NCBI GenBank assembly: GCA_023248635.1
Contig: JAHFED010000051.1
Span: 1-45,892 of the forward strand
Direction of reading: 5' to 3'
Length of the DNA stretch: 45,892 nt
Source: Myxococcales bacterium
Lineage (GTDB): Bacteria > Myxococcota > UBA727 > VGSZ01
In this document: positions 1 through 7,604 of the stretch, one piece after another
Layout: each line of letters opens with the position of its first letter
Position numbering within the stretch: position 1 is the stretch's first letter
Translations under genes and position numbers: made by a program
The notes under the pieces: model-generated
Database searches by the model: none
What the model was told of the DNA's origin: nothing
The model's input: only the letters and a program-made list of their open reading frames with translations

Positions 1-96
1 TGACCCAGACCCTGCGCCGCCAAGGGGCTCGCCTGCTGGGCTTCCTCGTCGACAGCCTTCAAGCTTGCCTCGTGCCTTCAGCAGCGCCGCGACTTC

Positions 97-423
97 TTCC
101 AAGCCGCTGAACGGTTACAGGAGCGTTTCAAGAATCGCGTCCGTGATCTCACGGGTCGCAACTGCGGGCGCTCCATCAAAGAGGTGATCTCGGTCCTGCG
201 TCGGTACCTGCTGGGCTGGCACGGGTACTTCCAGATCACGTCGACACCATCGGTGCTGCTGGACTTCGACAGGTGGATTCGACATCGGCTGCGGTGCCTC
301 ATGGTCAAGCAGCGTCAGCCTGGCGGTCACCAGAAGTGGTGGGCGTTGGCCCTGGCAGCAAACACCGAAATTCCCAACCGCTACTTCGACCACGCAGGGC
401 TTCCCCGATTGGTCGAAGCGTGA
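97..423 (+). pseudogene. Group II intron maturase, C-terminal remnant
   Basis: The reading frame ending at 423 encodes the C-terminal maturase (domain X) part of a group II intron-encoded protein. It contains ERFKNRVRDLTGRN, a YLLGWHGYF core and DRWIRHRLRC, the usual order for this family. Known members have a reverse transcriptase domain of about 300 residues before this point, but none of the three forward frames upstream of about base 97 looks like one, and the frame has a stop at bases 1-3. I read it as a 5'-damaged or truncated copy, although the window edge hides the rest. The ribozyme 3' domains follow directly, which supports the identification. It is unlikely to encode an active protein. 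Confidence 0.75.
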
Positions 424-435
424 CCTCAACACATC

Positions 436-512
436 GAACCGCCGGATGCGGACCCGCACGTCCGGTGGTGTGGGAGGGGACCGGCGGCAGCACCGCCGGC
501 CTCTATCCCGAT
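436..512 (+). ncRNA. Group II intron domains V and VI (3' end)
   Basis: Thirteen bases after the maturase stop lies a hairpin of GAACCGCC...GGTGGTG type (about 436-470), the usual shape of domain V. It is followed by a second GC-rich stem (471-512, GGGAGGGG... to ...CCTCTATCCC) that fits domain VI with its branch-point A. The RNA would end near 512 in CCCGAT, matching the AY ending of group II introns. The 3' exon would begin at about 513. The intron class was not determined, and the exact last base is an estimate. Confidence 0.7.
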
Positions 513-549
513 CCACCAACTCCGCGTTCCGCGGGCGCGCTTCACGCGC

Positions 550-609
550 ATCATCCCGCGTCTTTCCCATCTCAGAACGTGGTCGAACATCAATCGGACG
601 CGGGATGAT
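550..609. repeat. 13-bp perfect inverted repeat, 34-base spacer
   Basis: ATCATCCCGCGTC at 550-562 is the exact reverse complement of 597-609. It lies between the intron 3' end and the two palindromes at 628 and 662, downstream of the minus-strand operon that ends at 744. It could be a terminator for that operon (no T-run follows) or the ends of a tiny element about 60 bases long. No coding potential was seen in the spacer. Confidence 0.7.
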
Positions 610-627
610 TGGTACTGCGACCCCTCA

Positions 628-651
628 TTTGAGCCGTGCCAACGGCTCAAA
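628..651. repeat. 24-base palindrome, copy 1
   Basis: Perfect 10-base arms TTTGAGCCGT and ACGGCTCAAA flank a GCCA loop. The same 24 bases recur at 9110-9133 inside hrpB, and a one-mismatch copy follows at 662. The bases CATCGGCAC follow both this copy and the hrpB copy, so the repeated unit may be about 33-34 bases long. Confidence 0.85.
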
Positions 652-661
652 CCATCGGCAC

Positions 662-685
662 TTTGAGCCGTGCCAACGGCGCAAA
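662..685. repeat. 24-base palindrome, copy 2 (one mismatch)
   Basis: This has the same structure as copy 1 with one base changed in the right arm (ACGGCGCAAA). It starts directly after the CATCGGCAC tail of copy 1, so the two form a short tandem. Both lie in the non-coding stretch 513-743, in which no gene was seen. Confidence 0.8.
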
Positions 686-743
686 GCAGGAAGCACTTCG
701 TTTCGTTCCTCGAGAAGGCAGCGGACGGGCCGACTCCTCCTGA

Positions 744-1646
744 TCAGGGGGCGTCGGTGTAGGGCAGGGGCAGGGGTCGCACCCCGCCGCGGGCGCGGTC
801 GGCTTCTTCGTCGTCGGCGGCGGCGGCGCTCTTGGGGTCTTTGGCCCGCGCGGCCCAGCGCACCTGCGGATGAGCGTCCATATATCTTTCAGCCACCGCA
901 ATTCCCGTCGCTTCGCTGTAGAAATTTTCGGCACCGATGTGCATCCGATAGCGTCGGGCTTCGACGTAGCCGGCGACCTCGGCTGAGCCGGTGGGCCAGG
1001 CTTCGATGACGGTGGTTCCCCGCCGGGCCGGGAACTCGATGGGGATCTTGGTGGCGTATTCGACGGCGTCGGCATTGTTGCGCTCGACGTTGCGCAGCTC
1101 GAGCCGCTGCCCGTCGGGCAGGATGACCCGAACGTTGTAGGTGTTGGTCAGGGCGAAGGCCCGCCGCCGCACGTCGTCGGCGGCCTGCTTGCCCTCGTCG
1201 GTGGCCCCGAAGGCGCTGACCTCCGCAGCCGTCACCCTCAGCTCGCCGGCGTCGAGCTTCCATCTCAGGTCGCCCGGCCCTGCCTCTCGCGCGGCCTTCA
1301 GGACGTCGAGAGAGGCGCGCGCCACGCTGTGGCTCTCCATCTTCGCCAGCACCAGCGCCGCCAGCTGCTCGGCCCGGCCGCTGCCCGCGTGGCCCGAGAT
1401 GTTGATGGCAATATGACCCGTAATCGTCGCACCCCCATTCACTCCTAAGACGTTCATCTCCTTACACAATCCAGTATAATAGGAGAACGACCAGGCTTCA
1501 TATTGAATCCTCGGCGAAGGCAGGAACATCGCGGCCGAGGCGCCGCCGGCGAGGGCCGCCTGTTGCAGTTTTTCGAGCACGGCCTGTAGCCCAGCGTGCT
1601 CCTCGATGGGGCCACTGGGCCACAGGCTCGTCGTTGCAAGAGCCAA
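744..1646 (-). CDS. Unknown protein, third gene of the PK-like/HIT operon
   Basis: A 300-residue protein that I do not recognise. A TTG start at 1646 is chosen because GGGAGAG stands seven bases before it; no ATG occurs until residue 40. There is no signal peptide or clear membrane segment. Residues 55-90 hold a Gly/Ile-rich stretch (GGATITGHIAINISGHAG), the middle is mixed alpha/beta, and the C-terminus is charged and probably disordered. It lies 98 bases downstream of the HIT-family gene on the same strand and is probably co-transcribed with it. Codons around 1440-1510 are unusually AT-rich and include a chance promoter-like TATTATACT on the coding strand. Function unknown; the reading frame itself is fairly secure from codon bias. 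Confidence 0.65.
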   Translation of the reverse strand: MALATTSLWPSGPIEEHAGLQAVLEKLQQAALAGGASAAMFLPSPRIQYEAWSFSYYTGLCKEMNVLGVNGGATITGHIAINISGHAGSGRAEQLAALVLAKMESHSVARASLDVLKAAREAGPGDLRWKLDAGELRVTAAEVSAFGATDEGKQAADDVRRRAFALTNTYNVRVILPDGQRLELRNVERNNADAVEYATKIPIEFPARRGTTVIEAWPTGSAEVAGYVEARRYRMHIGAENFYSEATGIAVAERYMDAHPQVRWAARAKDPKSAAAADDEEADRARGGVRPLPLPYTDAP

Positions 1647-1744
1647 TCGATCTCTCCCGGTGGTCGAAGGTTCGCGCGGGACTGCGGCTGCCGGCTGTGC
1701 GCGTCAGCGCGGAGCCACCCAAAGAGCCAACGAAAGCAGGCCCC

Positions 1745-2749
1745 TCAGGTCGCGACTGCGGCGGGCGGAGCGGGCGGGGTCGTCGTCGATGGGCCGAGCT
1801 TGTGCTGCAGCTGGCTCTTGATCTGGTCGAACCAGGCCTCGAGTTGCGGCCGCATCTGGGCGTCCTCGATGAAGGCCTTCGCGGGCGCGCCATCTTGGGT
1901 GTAGTTGCCGACGTCGGGGAGCACGTGCACGTGCAGCTGGGCCACGGTGAGGTTCTGGGGGGCGTTGATCCAGATGCTGGAGGCGTTGCACCCCGTGGCC
2001 CGCATGAAGGCATCGGAGACGTGAGCAGCCACGAAGGCGGCTTCGTCGAGCAAACCGGCAGGAGCGTCGACGGGCAGGTTGACGGGCACCTTGGGCACCA
2101 CGAGCGCCTTGGGGGCATCGGCCCAGGTATCGACGACGACGACGAAGTTCTTGCTTTCCCACAGCACGATCTCGTTGTCGCGGGCGTTGGGCAGGTTGTG
2201 GATCACGGGCGTGAAGGGATCCTTGAGCTGGGCCACCCGAGGGCGCTCCGCCAAGACGACGTCGCGCTCGGTCTGCGCCTTCGTCGACGGCGACTTCGTC
2301 ACGTCGTGGTGGTGGGCTTTGAAGGCCGACTTGTATTGGGTCTCGAGGTTGGCGCGCACCGTTTCTTCGATGCCGTTTCTCTCTCTGCGGGTCAGCTTGT
2401 CACCCTTGGCCTGCGCGGCCTGGGCGAGGGCCGACGTAAGCATGGGATCGATGATCTCGGCATCGGCGCGCTGCTCCGCCGCAGCCTCGTGCACTGCGAC
2501 CTTCCAGTCGGCCAGCAGCTGGGGCACCGCCGTCGTCGTCGGGCCGCCGCTGATGGCGTTGACCCCCGCGCGGTAGCGCATGTCGTGGGCCGCGTTGTGC
2601 GCACCCTTGTCGACCTGATCCGCCAGCGTCGACGCTGGGGCCGGGCTGGCCGCCGCGCTTGCCTTGGTGTCGACAGTGGCGACTTTGCCGGCGTCGGCAG
2701 GCTGGGTGGTCGCAACGGGCGGACGATTTCCAATGCTGTTGTTTCTCAT
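1745..2749 (-). CDS. HIT-family protein with disordered N-terminal half
   Basis: A 334-residue protein. Residues 1-60 are rich in Ala, Thr and Pro and probably disordered; about 60-180 look helical. About 185-300 resemble the histidine-triad (HIT) fold: a VVDTWADAPKALVVPKVPV strand-turn-strand, then INAPQNLTVAQLHVHVLPD. In the family the triad is H-x-H-x-H; here the first His is Gln and the last two, including the nucleophile position, are kept. HIT proteins hydrolyse or transfer nucleoside phosphates, so a nucleotide-phosphate substrate is plausible but unproven. Its ATG shares one base with the stop of the pyruvate-kinase-like gene (TGATG), so the two are translationally coupled. It is much longer than the usual 110-150 residue HIT protein. 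Confidence 0.75.
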   Translation of the reverse strand: MRNNSIGNRPPVATTQPADAGKVATVDTKASAAASPAPASTLADQVDKGAHNAAHDMRYRAGVNAISGGPTTTAVPQLLADWKVAVHEAAAEQRADAEIIDPMLTSALAQAAQAKGDKLTRRERNGIEETVRANLETQYKSAFKAHHHDVTKSPSTKAQTERDVVLAERPRVAQLKDPFTPVIHNLPNARDNEIVLWESKNFVVVVDTWADAPKALVVPKVPVNLPVDAPAGLLDEAAFVAAHVSDAFMRATGCNASSIWINAPQNLTVAQLHVHVLPDVGNYTQDGAPAKAFIEDAQMRPQLEAWFDQIKSQLQHKLGPSTTTPPAPPAAVAT

Positions 2750-5436
2750 CAGCCATCCCCTTTGAGCGCGTGCAGGTGTGGTGGAACCAGCGGAACCGGA
2801 CCGGGGCCGCTGCGGCTGACAAAGAGGGCCGCCGCCGTCGTCTTGCCGAGCGCGGGGGTCTCTTTCTTCTTCACCGGCAACGCGCGTTCGGCCTCGTTGA
2901 AGACCAGGTAACCCGAAGCCTCGCGCACGACGTCGCCCGGGTTTTTGTGGGCCGAGGTCTCTTTGCCGAGCATGACCGCTTCGAATTGGCGGTCGACGAC
3001 GGCACCGAAGAGGGCGTCGACGTCGCCCCGGCTGGCGCGGGACTCTTGCAAAACGCTCATCATCACTTCGGTGGCGAGCATGACGGGACGGCCGGTCTTG
3101 TCGCCGACCTCTTTGATTAGGCGCTCGGCCACGGGCAGACGAGCCTCACCGATCTCCGCGCCGAGGTCACCGCGGGCCACCATCAAGGCCTCGCTGGCGA
3201 GCGCTATCTCCACGAGGGCTGCCTCGTCGAGAGCAATGTTGCCCCTCTCGATCTTGGCGATGATCGGCACCACCTTGCCGAGGTCGCTCATCCGGGCCCG
3301 CAAGAACCCGATGTCGGTGGCGGACTGCACGAAGGATTGGGCGACGACGTCGACGTGGGGCAGCAGCGCGGTCAGGTTTTGCAGATCCTCTTCGGTCACG
3401 GTCTGACTCGAGAGCTGCGACTGCGGGAAGGCGACGCCCTTGTTGTCCCAAACCTTGCCCCCCTTGAGCACTTCGCACTCAATCTGGCCGGTCTTGTCGT
3501 CGACGGACAGGATCTTGAGTTGCACCGTGCCGTCGTTCATCGAGACAGGATCACCGATCTTGGCATCCTTAGTCATCGTTGGATAATCCACCGGGAAAAG
3601 ACGCGGATTTCCAACCACACCCTTCGACGTCAATGTGACCTTCTCGCCCGCCTTCAAGAAGATGTCGTTGCTGGCCAATTTCTGCGGATTTTCAAACGTC
3701 CCAAGGCGGATCTTTGGACCTTCGAGATCTACCTGAATCGAGATGTCTTTACCCATTTGAGCAGCGAATTTTCGCAGCTTCTGCATCAAGCCGATCTTGT
3801 CGTTGATCGAGCCATGGGCCGTGTTGAAGCGAGCGACGTCCATGCCCGCGACGATCATGTCCTTGAGCTGCTCGTCGGTGGCTCTGGGGTTGATGGTGGC
3901 GACGATGCGCGTGCTGCGATCGGCGATGGGCCGGGAGGAGAAGACCTGGCCGAGATCGACGCCGGTGGTGCCGGCGACGCCGTGGTTCCAGCGGGCGCTC
4001 AGGGCTTCGATCTGCTTCTTGGCGACGTCGTCGACCTTGCCGGCGGGCAGGGCTCCCACATAGGCGCTCAACGCCGCCAGGGTGCCGATGAGCTGATGGC
4101 CCACCAGCTCGCCGGCGTTTGAGGCGTCGACGACGACGCGTTTCATCAGGTCGTCGACACGGCCCAGCAGCTCGAGCACGTTTTTCGGAGCGCCAGGCGG
4201 AGCCTTGTTGCTCGGGGTCTTGCCGGCGAGGAAGAGGCCGTCTTTGATGGCGCCGACGACGATGTCCTTGAGGGCGTGGGCTTCGGCACCCAGGCCCACC
4301 GGCTTTCCCGCCTGGTCGACCTCGAGCTGCAGCGGAGCCCAACGCATGGCTTCGGCTTTGAGCTCGGTCTCGAGTCGCTGGGCCTCAGCCCCATCGATGC
4401 CGATGCCACGGGCAATGACCTCGATGGTGCGGGGGTTGGTGGCTTGGCCTTCGCGGCGCACCACCATGCTCATGAGCTCGGCTTGGGATTTGGTCGGGTA
4501 CAGCTGCGAGAGGCCAGCAACGATGTGCCGCACGAGGTGCAGCTGGGCATCGAGCCCGGTGCGGTAGTGCCCAGAGAAGGTGCCAATCAAGACCTGGGTG
4601 ATGGCGCCCTTTTTGTCCTTTTGCACCTCGAAGGTGCCAGCCGTGAAGGCATCGTTGCCCTTGGAGAGCACGGTGTGACCCGGCGAGGGCTTGCCGGGCT
4701 CGACGACGGAGGCGCGGGCGACGTCGTAGGCGTCGACGACGTACTCGCAGAGCTGGCCGCTTCTGAGCTCGCTCAAAAAGGCAGGGTTGACGTCGCGGAT
4801 CTGGGCCTCTTGGCCGCCCTTCAAATAGAACTCGACGGTCTTTTGGGCGACGTAGGCGAGGTGGTCTTCGGGGGTCCACTTCTTGGCTTTTTTGTGGGTG
4901 TCCTTGGCCACGAGCCAGGCGCCGACCGGCATGGGGTCGGCCTTGTCCTGCAGCTCGACGGCGCGCCGAAAGATGGTGGTCGAGACTTCGGCGAGGTCTT
5001 TGGCCAGCAACAGGCCCTTGGTCTTGGCCGCCGGGTTGTCGACGAGGGAGAGCTTGTTGACCGTGGCCTTGATGCGCTCTTCGAAGACATAGACCTGCGA
5101 GCAGAGGCCGATGAGCGCGTTGCCGTCGACGCCCTTGAAGCCCTCGTTGCGCGCGGCCTTGGTCAGCGGGGCGATCTCGTCGGCAATGGCGTCGATGACC
5201 TTGGCAAAGTCGCCGCGGGCCCAGAGCTCGTCGAGGTGGGTCGTGAGGCGCGTTTTGCCGATGCCGCCGCTGCTGTCTTTGGCTTGGCCCGTAGCCACAG
5301 CCGTCGCCGCCGTCGTCTTGGTCGGGCTGATGGGGATCGTGGTCTCAGCCGCCTTGGGCGCGGCGAAACTGGCTGGACGCTGGGCCCGGATGAGCTGCCG
5401 GGTGTGGGGCTTCGGTGACGGTGTCGGAAGCTTCAT
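2749..5436 (-). CDS. Pyruvate-kinase-like fusion protein
   Basis: An 895-residue protein starting at ATG 5436. Residues 1-55 are Thr/Ala/Pro-rich and probably disordered. About 60-480 are mainly helical and of unknown role, with an internal SGHYRT motif (about residue 280) like the SGHYRP motif of some plant and bacterial proteins. About 500-860 match the pyruvate kinase barrel and B domain: VARFNTAHG, DLEGPKIRLG, AKIERG, MVARGDLGAE and ATEVMMSV keep the substrate, metal and catalytic Lys positions. The usual C-terminal allosteric domain is absent, and the region normally reading VMLSGETA is VMLGKETS. A typical enzyme is about 470 residues. It may be a real but divergent kinase or a PK-fold protein with another role. 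First gene of a three-gene operon behind a structured promoter region. Confidence 0.75.
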   Translation of the reverse strand: MKLPTPSPKPHTRQLIRAQRPASFAAPKAAETTIPISPTKTTAATAVATGQAKDSSGGIGKTRLTTHLDELWARGDFAKVIDAIADEIAPLTKAARNEGFKGVDGNALIGLCSQVYVFEERIKATVNKLSLVDNPAAKTKGLLLAKDLAEVSTTIFRRAVELQDKADPMPVGAWLVAKDTHKKAKKWTPEDHLAYVAQKTVEFYLKGGQEAQIRDVNPAFLSELRSGQLCEYVVDAYDVARASVVEPGKPSPGHTVLSKGNDAFTAGTFEVQKDKKGAITQVLIGTFSGHYRTGLDAQLHLVRHIVAGLSQLYPTKSQAELMSMVVRREGQATNPRTIEVIARGIGIDGAEAQRLETELKAEAMRWAPLQLEVDQAGKPVGLGAEAHALKDIVVGAIKDGLFLAGKTPSNKAPPGAPKNVLELLGRVDDLMKRVVVDASNAGELVGHQLIGTLAALSAYVGALPAGKVDDVAKKQIEALSARWNHGVAGTTGVDLGQVFSSRPIADRSTRIVATINPRATDEQLKDMIVAGMDVARFNTAHGSINDKIGLMQKLRKFAAQMGKDISIQVDLEGPKIRLGTFENPQKLASNDIFLKAGEKVTLTSKGVVGNPRLFPVDYPTMTKDAKIGDPVSMNDGTVQLKILSVDDKTGQIECEVLKGGKVWDNKGVAFPQSQLSSQTVTEEDLQNLTALLPHVDVVAQSFVQSATDIGFLRARMSDLGKVVPIIAKIERGNIALDEAALVEIALASEALMVARGDLGAEIGEARLPVAERLIKEVGDKTGRPVMLATEVMMSVLQESRASRGDVDALFGAVVDRQFEAVMLGKETSAHKNPGDVVREASGYLVFNEAERALPVKKKETPALGKTTAAALFVSRSGPGPVPLVPPHLHALKGDG

Positions 5437-5598
5437 GGCCCACCAATGATGCGGATTGCCCGGCAGGCGGCGACGACGGTGCTGGGTGGTTCTAGCCCGC
5501 GGCAGGGCGCTTTGGCGCGTTTGAGCACCGTCTCAAAGATCTCTCTTTTCGGGGGCTTGCTGGCGTCCACGCTGCGCAGTCAAGTGGCGCCTGGGCAC

Positions 5599-5680
5599 GA
5601 TCCGCACCGGAGATCATTTCCGACCCGGAAATCATCTCTCCGCACCGAAAATCATCTCCCCGCAACAAAAATTATCTCGC
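5599..5680 (-). repeat. Iteron-like direct repeat, four copies
   Basis: The core ATCATCTC occurs at 613 (as ATCATTTC), 631, 651 and 671 (as ATTATCTC) past base 5000, spaced 18, 20 and 20 bases apart. Each core is flanked by CCGCACC- or GAAA-like bases. A spacing near two helical turns suggests a series of protein-binding sites on one DNA face. On the coding strand of the downstream operon the unit reads GAGATGAT. It lies about 165-240 bases upstream of the PK-like start. Confidence 0.7.
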
Positions 5681-5725
5681 AGTGCAACTATTCATTGACA
5701 CATTTTTAGAAGGGAGTTAGCAGGG

Positions 5726-5745
5726 CCCCTCCCTAAAGGGCGGGG
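5726..5745. terminator. GC-rich hairpin, possible terminator
   Basis: CCCCTCCC and GGGCGGGG pair with one mismatch around a TAAA loop. It is placed to end transcripts of the kinase gene (stop at 5829, minus strand), but no T-run follows on that strand, so it may be only a stabilising stem. Confidence 0.4.
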
Positions 5746-5767
5746 GGCGGGTGGTGGGCCCCATTTT

Positions 5768-5786
5768 GATAACGATTCTCATTATC
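5768..5786. promoter_or_regulatory. Fur box
   Basis: GATAACGATTCTCATTATC matches 16 of 19 bases of the classic Fur consensus and keeps both outer half-sites (GATAA, CATTATC). It is the only such site seen in the window. It lies about 330 bases upstream of the PK-like operon start and about 40 bases after the kinase stop. The operon is the only gene set positioned to use it unless a small RNA starts nearby. Confidence 0.65.
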
Positions 5787-5828
5787 GGCCGAGAATGAAT
5801 CAAGACGCTTGGAGCGCTTCGACCTCGG

Positions 5829-7529
5829 TCAGCCCGCACTGAACCAGATGGTGTTGCGGGTGTCGTCGATGGTGAAGGCTTTGTGCTCGAGCAAAATCAG
5901 CCGCAGCTCGTTCTCGGGCTTTTGAAATTGGTGCATTGCGGCCTGCAGCAGATGCGACCACTGCACTTCGCGACGTCCCGACGGCCCGGTGTGGCCGTAC
6001 AACACAAGGTATTGAAGGATCCAGTTCGTCACCTTCAAGTTGCCGTTTTCGACGTCGGATTTTGTGAAGCGTTCATTCATGGTGAAGAAGCGGTCTGCGA
6101 GCGCCTTCACCAGTGATCCAATCCAAGTGTTCAGGCCCAGCTCATGCTCGAGCTGCTTGCGGGTCACGATGACGGCCGTGACATCGTCGACGGCGACGAC
6201 GCTGGCGGAGCGGGTCGAGGAGCGAAACACACTGGCCTCGCCGACGACGGCGCCGTGGCCCAGGGTTGCCAGACCACGTCGACGGCCGGTGGACTTGTCG
6301 GTCTGGTAGACCTGCACCGTGCCCTTCTGGGTGATGTACACCTCTTCGCCCAGCTCGCCCTCGACCATCAAATGCTCGCCGCTCTTGAAGAGCTTGGTCG
6401 GCAAGCCAGCGCCGCCTTTCAAGAAATTCTCGATGTCTTTCTTGAGCTCGAGCACCGTTTGATAACGATGTTCTTGGTTCTTCTGCAGACACTTCATGCA
6501 AATGTCGGCGAGGTTCTTGGGAATCTGGGAGTCGGGCGCGATGAGCTCGGGGCGGATCACCTGGCAGGCCTGGGCCTGGCGGACGACGTCGACGACGGTG
6601 GCGCCCATGTAGGGCGGCTGCTTGGTCAGGATCTCGTAGAGCACGCCGCCCAGCAGGAAGATGTCGGTGCGCTCGTCGATGAGCTCGAGCTGGGCCAGGG
6701 CCTGCTCTGGCGACATGTAAAAGAAGGTGCCGATGATCTGCCCGCTCTCGTCCTGGGGCGGCGCCTCCCGGCGCACCCGCACCGGCATCATGTCTTCGAT
6801 GGACTTGCCGATGGCCGACATCGCGATGGTCTTCGTCGGCCCCTGGCCCTGCGCCGGCATGCCGCCGGTACGGTGCAACAAGCGCGCGATGCCCCAATCC
6901 ATCAGATAGGCTTCGCCGAAGTTTCCCACCATGATATTGTCAGGTTTTAGATCGCGGTGAATGACGCCGCGGCTGTGCGCGAAGGCCACCGCATCGAGGA
7001 TGCGCAGGAAGATGCTCAGAAACCGGAAGTATTCTTCGCGGGTGTCGACGGCGTCGTTTTCAGTCAACAGATCTGTGAGGGTCTTGCCCCGCACATAAAG
7101 CATCGTGAAAAACTTGGTGCCTTCGTCTTCGCCGAAGTCGTGCACCGGGACGATGTTGGGGTGCTCGAGCTGGCCCATGATCTGGGCCTCCTCGGCGAAG
7201 CGCTGCATGACCTTGGGATCGGCGCGGTGCTCGGGGAAGGCGACCTTCATGGCCACGGTGCGCTGGAGGTTGTCGTCGAAGACCTTGCGGATCGAGCCCA
7301 TGCCGCCGCGAGCGATTTCGCCTTTGTCGTTGTAGCGAACGGTGACGTCGCTGGTGAGCTTCTTGGCGGCGGCGTCCGACGAAGGAGCGATGGGCATCGC
7401 CGTCGACATCTCGCCGTTGGGCGGAATCTTCGCCGAGGGTATGCGGCCCGTCTCCTCGGCGCGCTTGTCACCGCGCAGCCAGCCCAGCAGTCCTCCTCCT
7501 CCGGTCTTGCCCTTTTTGTCCTCGGCCAT
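5829..7529 (-). CDS. Serine/threonine protein kinase with cNMP-binding domain
   Basis: A 566-residue protein. The start at ATG 7529 is chosen for the GAAGGG ribosome-binding site just upstream; an upstream GTG would add 18 residues. Residues 1-65 are a basic, probably disordered leader. The kinase domain (about 66-370) has a Gly-rich loop ARGGMGS, the catalytic Lys in VAMKVAF (K95), HRDLKPDN (191-198), DWG in place of DFG (211-213) and MSPEQA. About 380-480 form a cyclic-nucleotide-binding-like domain (GEEVYITQKGTVQVY, VVGEASVFRSSTRSASVVA), followed by a helical tail. No membrane segment is seen, so it is probably cytosolic, with kinase activity that may respond to a nucleotide ligand. The DWG variant keeps the metal-binding Asp. 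Targets unknown. Confidence 0.88.
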   Translation of the reverse strand: MAEDKKGKTGGGGLLGWLRGDKRAEETGRIPSAKIPPNGEMSTAMPIAPSSDAAAKKLTSDVTVRYNDKGEIARGGMGSIRKVFDDNLQRTVAMKVAFPEHRADPKVMQRFAEEAQIMGQLEHPNIVPVHDFGEDEGTKFFTMLYVRGKTLTDLLTENDAVDTREEYFRFLSIFLRILDAVAFAHSRGVIHRDLKPDNIMVGNFGEAYLMDWGIARLLHRTGGMPAQGQGPTKTIAMSAIGKSIEDMMPVRVRREAPPQDESGQIIGTFFYMSPEQALAQLELIDERTDIFLLGGVLYEILTKQPPYMGATVVDVVRQAQACQVIRPELIAPDSQIPKNLADICMKCLQKNQEHRYQTVLELKKDIENFLKGGAGLPTKLFKSGEHLMVEGELGEEVYITQKGTVQVYQTDKSTGRRRGLATLGHGAVVGEASVFRSSTRSASVVAVDDVTAVIVTRKQLEHELGLNTWIGSLVKALADRFFTMNERFTKSDVENGNLKVTNWILQYLVLYGHTGPSGRREVQWSHLLQAAMHQFQKPENELRLILLEHKAFTIDDTRNTIWFSAG

Positions 7530-7604
7530 GGTCCCTTCGATTAACACGAAACCCCAAGGCGCCGCGCGAGAGCGGACAGCCACGCGAGACGAGAGGCGCT
7601 CTGC

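Larger units (their letters stand above)
5437..5828. other. Intergenic region upstream of the PK-like operon
   Basis: 392 bases without a convincing gene, visibly AT-richer than its surroundings between about 5600 and 5790. It holds a short TTTGAG/CTCAAA inverted repeat (5520-5537), a four-copy direct repeat, a GC-rich hairpin and a Fur-like box, listed separately. It is both the promoter region of the minus-strand operon starting at 5436 and the region after the kinase gene ending at 5829. The ORF 5446-5709 on the plus strand has no supporting features. Confidence 0.7.

Noticed and set aside
628-685. Sigma-54 promoter at TGGCAC in the palindrome's complement
   Set aside because: The required TTGC about five bases later is missing; the TGGCAC comes from the palindrome loop.
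1400-1460. Internal ATG 1457 with AAGGAG as the true start of the third operon gene
   Set aside because: The AAGGAG touches the ATG with no spacer, while TTG 1646 has a well-spaced site.
5240-5300. Walker A (GGIGKT) in the PK-like protein N-terminus
   Set aside because: The spacing does not fit GxxxxGK(S/T) and no Walker B follows.
4276-5418. 380-codon plus-strand ORF opposite the PK-like gene
   Set aside because: Shadow of GTC/GAC-rich coding DNA, with no recognisable domain.
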